DNA of 64,000 bases from Dehalococcoidia bacterium (GTDB lineage Bacteria > Chloroflexota > Dehalococcoidia > Lucifugimonadales > UBA1123). The notes under the pieces are model-generated. The model was not told the DNA's origin, ran no database searches, and saw only the letters and a program-made list of their open reading frames with translations. How positions within the stretch are numbered: the stretch's first letter is position 1; the number at the start of each line of letters is the position of its first letter. The stretch spans positions 1 through 64,000 of the forward strand of contig VXRN01000061.1 of assembly GCA_009838465.1 (NCBI GenBank), given 5' to 3'. Positions 1-9,840 of this stretch are shown here, in pieces. The translations under genes and the position numbers were made by a program.

Positions 1-94
1 AGAGTTTTCCCAGCGTTGAAGCTACGAAAGGATTCTCTCGCCGTCCGCCGTCCTGATCTATAAACAATGTTTTATACGTATGTTCTGAATTCAT
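1..94 (-). CDS. Partial CDS, N-terminus of an unrecognised protein
   Basis: A reading frame opens with ATG at 94-92 on the minus strand and runs off the left edge; 31 codons are visible. The peptide begins MNSEHTYKTLFIDQ and ends FVASTLGKL. I do not recognise the family. The same start region, including 28 bp upstream, recurs in inverted orientation near 53.3 kb, where a 48-residue reading frame begins MDSEHMYKPAFITQ and also contains FVASTLGKL. The conserved frame and identical upstream sequence suggest a real translation start. The TACAAT hexamer just upstream could be a -10 box of a nearly leaderless transcript. The function is unknown. Confidence 0.45.
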   Translation of the reverse strand, partial: MNSEHTYKTLFIDQDGGRRENPFVASTLGKL

Positions 95-146
95 GCCATA
101 ATTGTAGCACAGAATGAAGCATTAGACGAAACCGAGAAATACCGGG

Positions 147-2969
147 TTACGGCTCCTGGACCGCCAGGGTCTGGTCGGCGGCGACACTGGTGAACTCCTG
201 GACCTTGCCGCTGGGCCACCTGATGGAGATTCTGTCTATGGTCGCTGCCTGGCCGAGACCGAAGTGGGCTGTCAGCGCGCTCTGACCCAGCAGACCAGCT
301 CCACCGTAAATGTGTCGCACCTGGTTGACACCGTTCACGGTCGCGGTGATCTTCGCGCCGATGGCGTCGCGATTGCTCTCGCTTCCGGTGAGTTTCAGCT
401 TCAGCCAGTGGTTGCCGTTGTCGCAAGTATTCTTCAGCAGCGCCGGGCTTCCGTTGAAGTTGGAAACGAACAGGTCCAGGCACCCGTCGTCGTCCAGGTC
501 GAGATAGCCGCCGCCGCGTCCCGAGCCCGCGTGGTTCGCCCCGCTCGTTCGGGACACGTTGGTAAACGTTCCGTCGCCCTCGTTCCTCAGCAGCGCGTTC
601 GGCTGTCGCTCGGACTTTATGATGTTGGACACGCCGGGAATATTCCCGCTTACGACGTACAGGTCTTCGTCTCCGTCGTTGTCGTAGTCGAAGAACATCG
701 CGCTCCATGCAACGCGCAAATTCACGCCGACGTTGGGAATTCCTGCCGCGCTCTCGGTGGTGGCGTTGGAGAATCTGATGCCCTCGCCGTCGTTCCTGAG
801 GAACACGTTCACGCCTATGTTGGTCACGTACATATCCAGATCGCCGTCGAGATCGTAGTCTCCCAGCGCGATGCCCATTCCAGACATGGGAAGGTCTGCC
901 CCGGTCGTCTTGGAGATGTCGGAGAACTTCCATTCACCGTCAGAACCTGCGCCGTCGTTGCGCCACATCACGTTGGGCTGAATCGTGAAGCCGAAGTCGT
1001 TAGCTATATACAGGTCGAGGTCGCCGTCGTCGTCGAAGTCCGCCCACACAGGCTGAAAGCCCGCCCCCCATACGCTTCCCGGCTGCTTCCCGTTTCGGAA
1101 GCCGTCCGGCAGCTTCAGGCTCCCCAGCAGATGGGTAACGTCTTCGAACGTCCCGTTGCCGAGGTTGTGATACAGCGCGAGGGGCCTGATGGCATCCTTG
1201 AAGTCGAGCGCGTCGAGGATTCCGGGCTTCCACTCATGGAAATACCTGACCACGATCAGGTCCAGCAGTCCATCCCTGTCGTAGTCGCCCCATGAGCAAC
1301 CCATAGCCCTGTAGGACGGATCCGGCTCGTACATCCTAGCCTGCGCGGTAACGTCCTCGAATCTCATGCCGCCCGAATTGCGGAACAGCTTGCTGTCCCC
1401 GTAATTGGAGACGTACATATCCCTGAACCCGTCGTTGTCGAAGTCGGCCGCGCACGCGCCGTTGCCGACGCTGTCGGCTTCGGCGACGCCGGCCGATTCT
1501 GTCACGTCGCTGAAGCTCAGCCCCTCGTGACGCTCGAACAGCCCGTTGGGACCGTGGGAATTGACTATGTATATGTCGTCCAGTCCGTCGTTGTCGAAGT
1601 CGGATATGACCGCTCCGCCCCCCATCTGCGAGGACGCTCCGACGTTGAATACATGCTCGAAGTCGATCCCGGACAGTTCCGTCACGTCCTCGAAGACCGG
1701 GCCATCCTCCGAAACGCTCGAAAGGTGGACGGGCAGCGTGTTCTCGAAATCGGGCGACTGCTCCCGTGCCCCATATCTGTTGGCCAGGGAAGTTGCTGAA
1801 TAGTCGGCCTTGAACGAGAACGTGCGCTCCTCCTCGGTCATCGCGGTGATTGCAAGTACCACGATTCCGCCCAGGACTCCGAGCGCCCAGGTTGATGCGC
1901 CGAGTGTCGCCACACCCTTTCTGGGCATTACCTTGGCGAGTCCCCAGAAGGTGATCGGGCCGCCCGCCGCCGCCGTGAACAGCAGCGCCGCGGCAGGCGC
2001 GGTGCCCATTCCGGCGAGGAGCATCGCCGCCACAAGCGGTATTTCGAACATCAGCGGAACGTTTATCGCGATTCCGAGTGAGGCAGCGACGATTATTCCA
2101 AAGATATCGTCCCCAATCCAGGCGGTAACGGTATCCGGGCTTACCCACTGGATCGCCAGCCCGCTTATGAAGCCCGCTATCACCATGATCGGGCCCAGCC
2201 GGAGCGTCTGCTTGAAGGTGGCCCTGACGAATTGCAGGAATGCCGTGCTGAGCGAGTCTTTCCAGGAAACGCCGTCTGGGAAGTCCGACATCGCCACCTG
2301 GTCTTCGGGCTCACTATCCTGGCCGCTCCTGCCCACCACCCACGCCACCAGCGGTCCCAGCATGAGCGCGCCGAGTATGCTGAGGGCCACGCGACTGCCC
2401 CCTATGATAGGAATGAAGACCAGGACCGCCATGGTCATGGCGGGAAGGTTCATAGTTGATGAACCCTGCGTGATAGCGACCGTGGTCTCGATGCCCGCAC
2501 CGCGCCGCCGGAAGGCGGTCGCGATTGGAACGATGCACGCCGAGCACAGGTTCACCGCCGGGCCGATTATCACGCCCTTGAGCACGCCTCTGAACCCTCG
2601 TCCCGAGAAACGTTCCCTGATGTCCTCAGGGAAGAAAAACGCCTCTGTCAGGCCGGCCATGATGAACGCGAATGCCATCCCCATCCAGACAAGATTCAGG
2701 TAGGTCAGGGAGAAGTCCCACCACCTGGAGAGCAGGGTCCTATCGTCATCCTGGGTTATACAGAATCCCTGGAAGCATTCGGCCTGCGGGGAGGTCGCTA
2801 TGGCGAGGTCGGCTGATACGGTGTCGAGCTTGGGTATTCGATTGAACGCCAGGAAAAGGGCGAGAAGCACAACCGCTATGAGAATGCCAACGAGTCGCCG
2901 CTTCTTCAGGTCCGTATCGAGCCTGAAGAACGACTTCATTCCATCCAGCCGCAGCGCGGGGCTTACCAT
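147..2969 (-). CDS. Permease (ArsP/DUF318-like) fused to an FG-GAP propeller and an ASPIC/UnbV domain
   Basis: Residues about 1-385 form a multi-pass permease domain with the hallmark stretch NLCSACIVPIATAFRRRGAG followed by a GSSTMNLPAMT segment, resembling the PF03773 permease family (ArsP-like efflux proteins). A soluble region with seven DxDxDG-type calcium motifs follows (DFDNDG, DFDNDG, DYDRDG, DFDDDG, DYDLDG, DYDNDG, DLDDDG), as expected for a seven-bladed FG-GAP/VCBS propeller. The last 75 residues are an ASPIC/UnbV (CRTAC1-type) domain ending near IRWPSGKVQEF. I chose ATG 2969 because AGGTGG precedes it by 5 bases; GTG 2978 and ATG 2939 are alternatives. The propeller is presumably extracytoplasmic. 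The substrate cannot be read from the sequence; metal or metalloid export is an inference from the permease family. Confidence 0.8.
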   Translation of the reverse strand: MVSPALRLDGMKSFFRLDTDLKKRRLVGILIAVVLLALFLAFNRIPKLDTVSADLAIATSPQAECFQGFCITQDDDRTLLSRWWDFSLTYLNLVWMGMAFAFIMAGLTEAFFFPEDIRERFSGRGFRGVLKGVIIGPAVNLCSACIVPIATAFRRRGAGIETTVAITQGSSTMNLPAMTMAVLVFIPIIGGSRVALSILGALMLGPLVAWVVGRSGQDSEPEDQVAMSDFPDGVSWKDSLSTAFLQFVRATFKQTLRLGPIMVIAGFISGLAIQWVSPDTVTAWIGDDIFGIIVAASLGIAINVPLMFEIPLVAAMLLAGMGTAPAAALLFTAAAGGPITFWGLAKVMPRKGVATLGASTWALGVLGGIVVLAITAMTEEERTFSFKADYSATSLANRYGAREQSPDFENTLPVHLSSVSEDGPVFEDVTELSGIDFEHVFNVGASSQMGGGAVISDFDNDGLDDIYIVNSHGPNGLFERHEGLSFSDVTESAGVAEADSVGNGACAADFDNDGFRDMYVSNYGDSKLFRNSGGMRFEDVTAQARMYEPDPSYRAMGCSWGDYDRDGLLDLIVVRYFHEWKPGILDALDFKDAIRPLALYHNLGNGTFEDVTHLLGSLKLPDGFRNGKQPGSVWGAGFQPVWADFDDDGDLDLYIANDFGFTIQPNVMWRNDGAGSDGEWKFSDISKTTGADLPMSGMGIALGDYDLDGDLDMYVTNIGVNVFLRNDGEGIRFSNATTESAAGIPNVGVNLRVAWSAMFFDYDNDGDEDLYVVSGNIPGVSNIIKSERQPNALLRNEGDGTFTNVSRTSGANHAGSGRGGGYLDLDDDGCLDLFVSNFNGSPALLKNTCDNGNHWLKLKLTGSESNRDAIGAKITATVNGVNQVRHIYGGAGLLGQSALTAHFGLGQAATIDRISIRWPSGKVQEFTSVAADQTLAVQEP

Positions 2970-3076
2970 ACGGCCCACCTGGACGGGACGCGCTCAGTAC
3001 TCGCACCCTCGTGACTGACTCTTGTGCTGTGTCGAAGCATCATCGGAGGCTGTCCCAATTTGGTAGGCAGGAGAGT

Positions 3077-3120
3077 CACCCCCATCCTAGCCTTCCCCCA
3101 TCAAGGGGGAAGGGACTTTG
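3077..3120. repeat. REP-like palindrome, CCTTCCCCC type
   Basis: CCTTCCCCC at 3091-3099 and GGGGGAAGG at 3105-3113 form a perfect 9-bp stem with the loop ATCAA. The flanks CACCCCCATCCTA and GGGACTTTG recur at other copies of this family in the window. It lies between the Kelch lipoprotein gene and the permease gene, and may also act as a transcript end structure. Confidence 0.8.
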
Positions 3121-3161
3121 GCACTCTCGGACAGCGCCTACTAATGTGGGACAGGTTCGCA

Positions 3162-4340
3162 TCATCGGCTTGCCTTGACGCTGAGCAGATCTACATCCCG
3201 CATTATCACCGGGCCGGTGACGTGCAGCGGTCCCCAACCTCCGGCGACCAGTATGCCGTCGAGGCTTTCGATATAGGTGGCGGTGTGTCCGACCCGCGGC
3301 CTCAGCATGTGGGAGATAATCGAGAACTCGCGGAACAGAGGGTCGTAAATCTCCACGGATGAGAGCGCCCAGTGGTCCGCGCCGTTTCCGCCGGTGAGCG
3401 CCACGCTGCCGTCCGGCAGCTGCGACGCCGTGTGGCCCGCCCTTCCAATCTTCATGAGTCCCGTGGCCGAGAAGCTGGCGGATTCAGGGTCGAACAGCGT
3501 GGCGTGAGCCAGCGTCGTTCCATTCAGGTCTATACCTCCGGCGATCAGCACGCTCCCGTCCTCAAGCAGGGTTGCCGAGTGGTTGGATCTGGCAAACTCC
3601 GTGTCTGGTATCACCTGGAACCGCTTCTCCTGCGGGATGTACTTCTCCATCGGAGCGGGTTCGGTCGTTCCGCCCACTATCAACACCGAACCGTCTTCCA
3701 GCAGCGTCGTGGTGTGGTCGGCGCGCGGATAATTCATGTCAGGGAGCTGAGAGAATGCGCCGAGCGCGGGATCGTACATTTCAGCGGATGCGGTCTGCAC
3801 CTTGTGCAGAAGATAGTTCGTCATGTATCCGCCCGAAATCAGCACCGTCCCCTCTTCGAGAAGGATCGCGTCATGGCCGTACCTTGCCGTACCCAGGTTC
3901 CCGGCGGCCGAGAACCCTTCGGTCGCTGGCGAGTATATTTCCGCTGACGCCAGTGTCTCAGAAGCGATCTTAAGACTGTCCTGCCCGCCGACGATCAGCA
4001 CGCTGCCGTCGTCCAGAGCGGTCGCCGTGTGGTCTATGCGGCACGCGCCCTCGAATTCAAGAAGTGTCGATCCGCGCCCAACCATGTAGAGCTCCCTGCT
4101 GCATGAGCCTCCCCCACCTCCAACGAACAGAATGGACTGCTGCGATGCGGTGTCCGCAATCAGCGTTGCCGTATGACTCGTCCTGTTCCTCGCCAGGTCA
4201 TCGATGCTGGTCACCTGTGGCCTCGCCGAAACAGGGCCAATCGGATCACCCCCACAGCCGGCGGACAACACGAAGGCGGCGATAATCGCAGCTACTCTCG
4301 CTCTCCAGACCGCCGCCGCTATTCCTCGTGGAGAGCACAT
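3162..4340 (-). CDS. Kelch-repeat lipoprotein, seven-bladed propeller
   Basis: The 392-residue protein has a lipoprotein signal with lipobox LSAGC (Cys29), so it should be exported and lipid anchored. Seven Kelch-type units follow, each with a (S/D/G/N)HTAT-like strand, a DGSVLIVGG-like turn and a SAEIYDP-like strand. The seven GG-containing turns match one seven-bladed beta-propeller of the galactose-oxidase central-domain type. No catalytic residues of galactose oxidase are evident, so a binding or scaffold role is more likely than an enzymatic one. Its start overlaps the 3' end of the upstream OB-fold lipoprotein gene by 22 bases, which indicates one operon and probably translational coupling. 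Confidence 0.8.
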   Translation of the reverse strand: MCSPRGIAAAVWRARVAAIIAAFVLSAGCGGDPIGPVSARPQVTSIDDLARNRTSHTATLIADTASQQSILFVGGGGGSCSRELYMVGRGSTLLEFEGACRIDHTATALDDGSVLIVGGQDSLKIASETLASAEIYSPATEGFSAAGNLGTARYGHDAILLEEGTVLISGGYMTNYLLHKVQTASAEMYDPALGAFSQLPDMNYPRADHTTTLLEDGSVLIVGGTTEPAPMEKYIPQEKRFQVIPDTEFARSNHSATLLEDGSVLIAGGIDLNGTTLAHATLFDPESASFSATGLMKIGRAGHTASQLPDGSVALTGGNGADHWALSSVEIYDPLFREFSIISHMLRPRVGHTATYIESLDGILVAGGWGPLHVTGPVIMRDVDLLSVKASR

Positions 4341-4951
4341 GGACTGAGCAGTATCTGTCTCTTGCCGATCGCTCCCGACGGAATCGCCTTCAGCGTGCCG
4401 ACAACGGTCACGCTGTCACCGACGCTGAAAGGTTCGGTTGGGTCTTCGTCCTGTACCCCGCGCTGCCGGCTCCTCTCCGAAATGGTCTGCATGTTACACC
4501 GGATCTGGTGCGTCTCAGATATGACTTCCCCATTGATGTCCAGGTACGGGCTGAAGTTTCGGAAGTCTCTGCCCTTCTTCTCGACTACCCCGGATATGGT
4601 AAGTGTGGAGTCGGTGTACTTGGCAAGCGCGGCCTCCGAATCGGCTATGTATTCCTCGATGAGATCCCCAGCCGCCATGATGTCCTCGGCGGCTTCTTCA
4701 GCCGGGAGCTCCGCAAGAAGGTTTTCGAACGATTTCTGTCCGACCATGCCGGCCTGCTGCGGCGACGAGCCTGCACTGGCATCGGAGGGCTGCGCCGCGG
4801 ATCCCGCGACTGCCTGGGTTGCCTGAGAATTCGTCTGGTCAGACGCCGCGGGTGTCTCGGATCCTCCTCCACACGCCGCCAGCGCGGCCGTTAGTAGCAG
4901 AATACAGACCGACGCTCCAAATATGCCCACTATCCTACTCATAGCGATCAC
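4319..4951 (-). CDS. Lipoprotein with a tRNA_anti-like OB-fold domain
   Basis: This 210-residue protein has a lipobox LAAC (Cys27). A low-complexity linker rich in Ala, Ser, Gln and Thr follows to about residue 70. The C-terminal half (about 95-210) contains the pattern TISGVVEKKGRDF ... GDSVTVVGTLKAI, which resembles the OB-fold 'tRNA_anti-like' domain found in many exported proteins. Such domains bind unknown partners; nucleic-acid binding is not implied outside the cell. It overlaps the Kelch lipoprotein gene downstream, and the two products may work together at the membrane surface. The start is an ATG with a hydrophobic stretch directly after it; M4 is an alternative. Confidence 0.7.
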   Translation of the reverse strand: MIAMSRIVGIFGASVCILLLTAALAACGGGSETPAASDQTNSQATQAVAGSAAQPSDASAGSSPQQAGMVGQKSFENLLAELPAEEAAEDIMAAGDLIEEYIADSEAALAKYTDSTLTISGVVEKKGRDFRNFSPYLDINGEVISETHQIRCNMQTISERSRQRGVQDEDPTEPFSVGDSVTVVGTLKAIPSGAIGKRQILLSPCALHEE

Positions 4952-5109
4952 ACCTGCCGTGCATTGGAATTCAGATGCCGTTTATCTCTCCGTCGCAGGA
5001 ACTGCGGATGATGTCTCGGCCCAGCCGTTCCATCTTTGATGAAAGCAATCTCTGGAAATCTGGCGCTAGTCTATCACATAGCCCACAGACTCGCCCGCCC
5101 ATGATTTCT

Positions 5110-6756
<1,647 letters not shown>

Positions 6757-6942
6757 CAGACGCCCCCCTCACTGTCGTCCGTCGGCGCGGCCTGCGCCAT
6801 CCTGGTTGCGCTCGCCATGATCTCGATGCTATGCGCGGGCTCAACACACTGTCAAGGAATGTCTCGGCACACACCGCAGAAGACAATTGCAATGACCGCG
6901 CGGTAGTGTTATGTCGTATTGACGTTTCGAGGAGATACGGGT

Positions 6943-7797
6943 ATGACCTCCTGCTTGGGATGGAGCGGTCAAGAAATGAAACAGGGAAAGAAAGGTAGTG
7001 AATTGAGTTCAGACATAGAGAAGTGCGACTCTCGTTCCAGATCTGCAGGCAATACGGTGGGTAACAGACCTCGGTTATACTCTGACCTCGCCGCTTGGTT
7101 TCACCTGCTCACCGCTCCCCATGATTACCAGGAAGAGGCGGAGTTTTACTCCGATCTCATAGTGGAGGCCGCGATTGGGCCGGTGCGAACTGTGCTCGAA
7201 CTGGGCTCAGGTGGTGGCAACAATGCCTCCCACATGAAAGAGCGATTCACCATGACCCTCACAGATTTCTCTCCTGAAATGCTCGAGGTCAGTCGCAGGA
7301 TCAATCCCGAGCTTACGCATATACAGGGCGATATGCGTTCTCTGAGGGTCGATCACGCACAGTTCGACGCCGTGTTCGTGCACGATGCGGTCACATACCT
7401 GACCACTGAGGAAGACATACACGCCATGGCCTCAACGGCCGCCTTCCACTGCCGACCCGGAGGGAGCGTTGTTGTCGTCCCGGACCACGTGTGGGAGAGT
7501 TTCACTCCGCCGTACACCGAAAATGGTGGACACGATGGTCTTGACGGACGCAGCATGCGCTACCTCATGTGGACTACCGATCCAGACCCGACTGACTCGA
7601 CCTACGTCTCGGACTTCGCATACCTGCTCCGTGAGACCGATGGAACTGTGCGTGTGGAGTATGACCGACATGTGCAAGGCATTTTCTCGAAATCTGTATG
7701 GATTGACGCCCTCACCAAGGCTGGTTTTCAAACCACTGTGCAAACAGACCCATGGGGACCGGCTCCTGTGTTCTGCGGCACGAACCGTGTCGGGTGA
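6943..7797 (+). CDS. Class I SAM-dependent methyltransferase
   Basis: The 284-residue product carries the SAM-binding motif I VLELGSGGGNN, motif II-like LTDFSPEML, a GDMRSL acidic turn and the motif around AVFVHDAVTYL, typical of small-molecule class I methyltransferases. ATG 6943 is chosen because AGGAGA lies 8 bases upstream; an upstream TTG (6919) and a later ATG (6976) are possible. It is transcribed alone and divergently from the propeller cluster. The acceptor substrate cannot be determined. Confidence 0.8.
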   Translation: MTSCLGWSGQEMKQGKKGSELSSDIEKCDSRSRSAGNTVGNRPRLYSDLAAWFHLLTAPHDYQEEAEFYSDLIVEAAIGPVRTVLELGSGGGNNASHMKERFTMTLTDFSPEMLEVSRRINPELTHIQGDMRSLRVDHAQFDAVFVHDAVTYLTTEEDIHAMASTAAFHCRPGGSVVVVPDHVWESFTPPYTENGGHDGLDGRSMRYLMWTTDPDPTDSTYVSDFAYLLRETDGTVRVEYDRHVQGIFSKSVWIDALTKAGFQTTVQTDPWGPAPVFCGTNRVG

Positions 7798-7827
7798 TTC
7801 GGCCCGCTATCGCTGAGTGAACAGCGA

Positions 7828-8060
7828 TCATCTCTGACTGCCGCCCAGCTTTATTCTTGGGTCCACCATGGCGTACATGATGTCGGTAACCAGGTTTGTG
7901 AAAAGATACATCACCCCGATAAGAAGGACGATTCCCTGGACGAGGAATTGGTCAGGGCCATGTCCGGTAGCGCTACCGTGGGCATGTCGAAGTCGATCTT
8001 GAGAACGTGCGCATCTACCACCTCCGGCCTTGCTGTCTGGAACGATTCGGCGTAGGACTG
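7828..8060 (-). pseudogene. Deletion scar of a peptide-type ABC operon (binding protein plus DppB tail)
   Basis: On the minus strand one frame encodes the peptide PEVVDAHVLKIDFDMPT, typical of the middle of family 5 solute-binding proteins. Another frame then encodes LVQGIVLLIGVMYLFTNL and YAMVDPRIKLGG before TGA at 7830-7828, which is the C-terminus of a DppB-type permease. The intact DppB gene further along ends LTNLVVDIIYAWLDPRIRYS. The two fragments of different genes are joined without the intervening sequence, so a large internal deletion fused them. No functional product is expected. Confidence 0.65.
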
Positions 8061-8124
8061 CTGCGCCTTCCTACCCTATGAAAGCAGAGGAATAGAGTGC
8101 TGATGTGGGCGATGGCCCCAATCG

Positions 8125-8439
8125 TTATTCCTCGCCCAGTACATCTGCGGCGATGATGGAGGCATTGGACGCGGCGGGAAACCCGGCGTAGAAGGCCATG
8201 TGAGTGATCACCTCGGAAATCTCCTCTTTCGTCAACCCGTTGTGCAGGCCAAATGGAATGTGGAACTCGATTGGGCCCGGGCGGCCAACGGAGATCACAT
8301 ATGCGAGCGTGATGAGGCTCCGGTCCCGTTTGGACAGGCCCGGTCTCTCCCACATTTCGTCCCAGAGTACGTTCTGGTTGTATTCGGCGAGGGCCGGAGT
8401 GGCCTGCTTCATTTCTTCACGAGTAAATTCAAATTCCAT
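8125..8439 (-). CDS. Carboxymuconolactone decarboxylase (CMD/AhpD-like) family protein
   Basis: This 104-residue protein matches the single-domain CMD fold (PF02627). It shows the central helices with RDRSLITLAYVISVGR, the HIPFGLHNGLTKEEISEVITHMAFYAG-type region and a short C-terminal helix. The CxxC pair of true AhpD peroxidases is absent, so a decarboxylase or lyase-like role in aromatic or lactone degradation is more likely than peroxide reduction. It lies just upstream of the remains of an ABC operon and next to a MITE. The specific substrate is unknown. Confidence 0.8.
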   Translation of the reverse strand: MEFEFTREEMKQATPALAEYNQNVLWDEMWERPGLSKRDRSLITLAYVISVGRPGPIEFHIPFGLHNGLTKEEISEVITHMAFYAGFPAASNASIIAADVLGEE

Positions 8440-8492
8440 ATCGTCTCCTTAAGAGTAGGATTATGGGCATCGGGGCCCGCCGCTGTCAGGTA

Positions 8493-8657
8493 CAGGGTCT
8501 TTCGGTTATTTCCCGAAACCACTTCTGTCGTTCGCCCTGAGCCTGTCGAAGGGAGCCTGTCGAAGGGCCGCCCGTTCATGGTTAGTCCTGAGCCCGTCGA
8601 AGGGAGCTTGTCGAAGGGTCACCACGAACGTAATTGGTTGATAATCGAAAGACCCTG
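8493..8657. mobile_element. MITE copy 1 (about 165 bp)
   Basis: The element begins CAGGGTCTTTCGGTTAT and ends ATAATCGAAAGACCCTG, giving 17-bp terminal inverted repeats with one mismatch. It is flanked by the near-direct repeat CTGTCAGG(TA/AT), about 10 bp, consistent with a target duplication. The interior holds several copies of the CCTGAGCCTGTCGAAGG motif. It contains no gene. A second copy lies at 10826-10979. Confidence 0.75.
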
Positions 8658-8707
8658 CTGTCAGGATTTCCTGGCAGCCAGATGGCGATCATTCAGCAAA
8701 GGCCGGT

Positions 8708-9640
8708 TCAATCTTTCGCTGGGAGCCTTACTTCGATGTTTCCAGCCCTCTCCTCCTGGAGCAGAAGAGCGACTGTACGGTCCAGATTAGCCCATTCTTT
8801 TCTGTTCGCAGCCACTGTCATGTCATCGTACGTGTCTGAACCCGTCCGCATAGGGACATCATACTCGCGGGCAAGTTCCAGCGCTAAGGCCACGTCCTTT
8901 TTAGCGATCCCAAAGGTTGATCTGACTTCATCGAATTTGCCCTGGAAATAAGATCCTGGCAGGGTGACGTTTAGAAGGTGACCTCTACCACCGGCTCCAT
9001 TCTTTATGCATTCCACCAGTATTTCGGCGGGCACTCCCGCTTTGACCCCGAGTGTGAGGGATTCGACCAAAATCCTTTCGTAGCTGTATTGGAATATATT
9101 GTTCATGAGTTTGCAGATACTTGCCGAACCGATTTCACCTGTGTAAGTAACGCTTTCCCCAAACGAATCGAATACTGGCTTTAGCTTTAAGTAAGTGTTC
9201 TCATCGCCACCTACCATTATTGACAAGACGCCATTCAGGTATGCGCCATTCTGATCTACGCGTCGGCCACTTACCGGAGCATCCAGTATTGACGCTCCTT
9301 TCGAAGCGAATGTTTCGTGTAACCGTCTGATCAGTGTTGGGGAACTGGTGCTCAGATCGGCCCATACTGAGTCACTACTGATGCCGTCAAGTATTCCGTC
9401 TTCACCGGCAGCGACGACTTCGACCTCGGTAGGGCCTGGCAAAGAGGTGAATATAACGTCACATCTCTGAGCTACTTCCTTCGGACTGTCTGCCCACGAA
9501 GCCCCCAATTCAAGATGAGGTATGGCGGCTTCTTCGTTTATATCGTGCACTGTGACGTTGTATGAGCTCTCCATTATGGCCAGGCACATGTGGTGCCCCA
9601 TATTCCCAAGACCTATAAAACCGATATTTATCTCGTCCAT
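8708..9640 (-). CDS. NAD(P)-dependent beta-hydroxyacid dehydrogenase (3-hydroxyisobutyrate dehydrogenase-like)
   Basis: The 310-residue product has the N-terminal Rossmann motif GLGNMG (residues 10-15), the substrate-site motif DAPVSG (120-125) and the catalytic lysine motif GSASICKLMNN (Lys177), the signature of the 3-HIBADH/6-phosphogluconate dehydrogenase superfamily. It should oxidise a 3-hydroxy acid or reduce the semialdehyde using NAD(P). The motif usually written GTL is GVL here, so the exact substrate is uncertain. It is flanked by MITEs on both sides and by other small-molecule oxidoreductases. Confidence 0.85.
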   Translation of the reverse strand: MDEINIGFIGLGNMGHHMCLAIMESSYNVTVHDINEEAAIPHLELGASWADSPKEVAQRCDVIFTSLPGPTEVEVVAAGEDGILDGISSDSVWADLSTSSPTLIRRLHETFASKGASILDAPVSGRRVDQNGAYLNGVLSIMVGGDENTYLKLKPVFDSFGESVTYTGEIGSASICKLMNNIFQYSYERILVESLTLGVKAGVPAEILVECIKNGAGGRGHLLNVTLPGSYFQGKFDEVRSTFGIAKKDVALALELAREYDVPMRTGSDTYDDMTVAANRKEWANLDRTVALLLQEERAGNIEVRLPAKD

Positions 9641-9674
9641 TTACTATTTCTCCCTCAAATCTGATCTGTGTCTT

Positions 9675-9800
9675 CTAGGTTCTGTTGACATTCTATGATT
9701 TTCCCTGCCTACAAGGTGTTGCGGCAGGGAAAATAGCTACACCCCGCACCCCTGGATTCCCGCCTTCGCGGGAATGACGGAAAATGTCAACACAGCCTAG
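9675..9800. mobile_element. Palindromic MITE with CTAG ends (about 126 bp)
   Basis: The ends CTAGGTTCTGTTGACATT (9675-9692) and AATGTCAACACAGCCTAG (9783-9800) are inverted repeats with two mismatches. CTAG at both outer ends may be a 4-bp target duplication. Inside is a further palindrome (TTTTCCCTGCC ... GGCAGGGAAAA) and a CCCGCCTTCGCGGG hairpin. It contains no gene and lies between the dehydrogenase start and the LLM gene stop. Confidence 0.6.
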
Positions 9801-9840
9801 GCTGAGAGACGCCGTTACTAGCAGGCCTGGCGAGCAGGTT

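Noticed and set aside
264-1295. Plus-strand frame of 343 codons opposite the permease-propeller gene
   Set aside because: It is antisense to a gene with clear domains; the DxDxDG codons (GAC/GAT repeats) read as GTC/ATC runs on the other strand and keep it open by composition.
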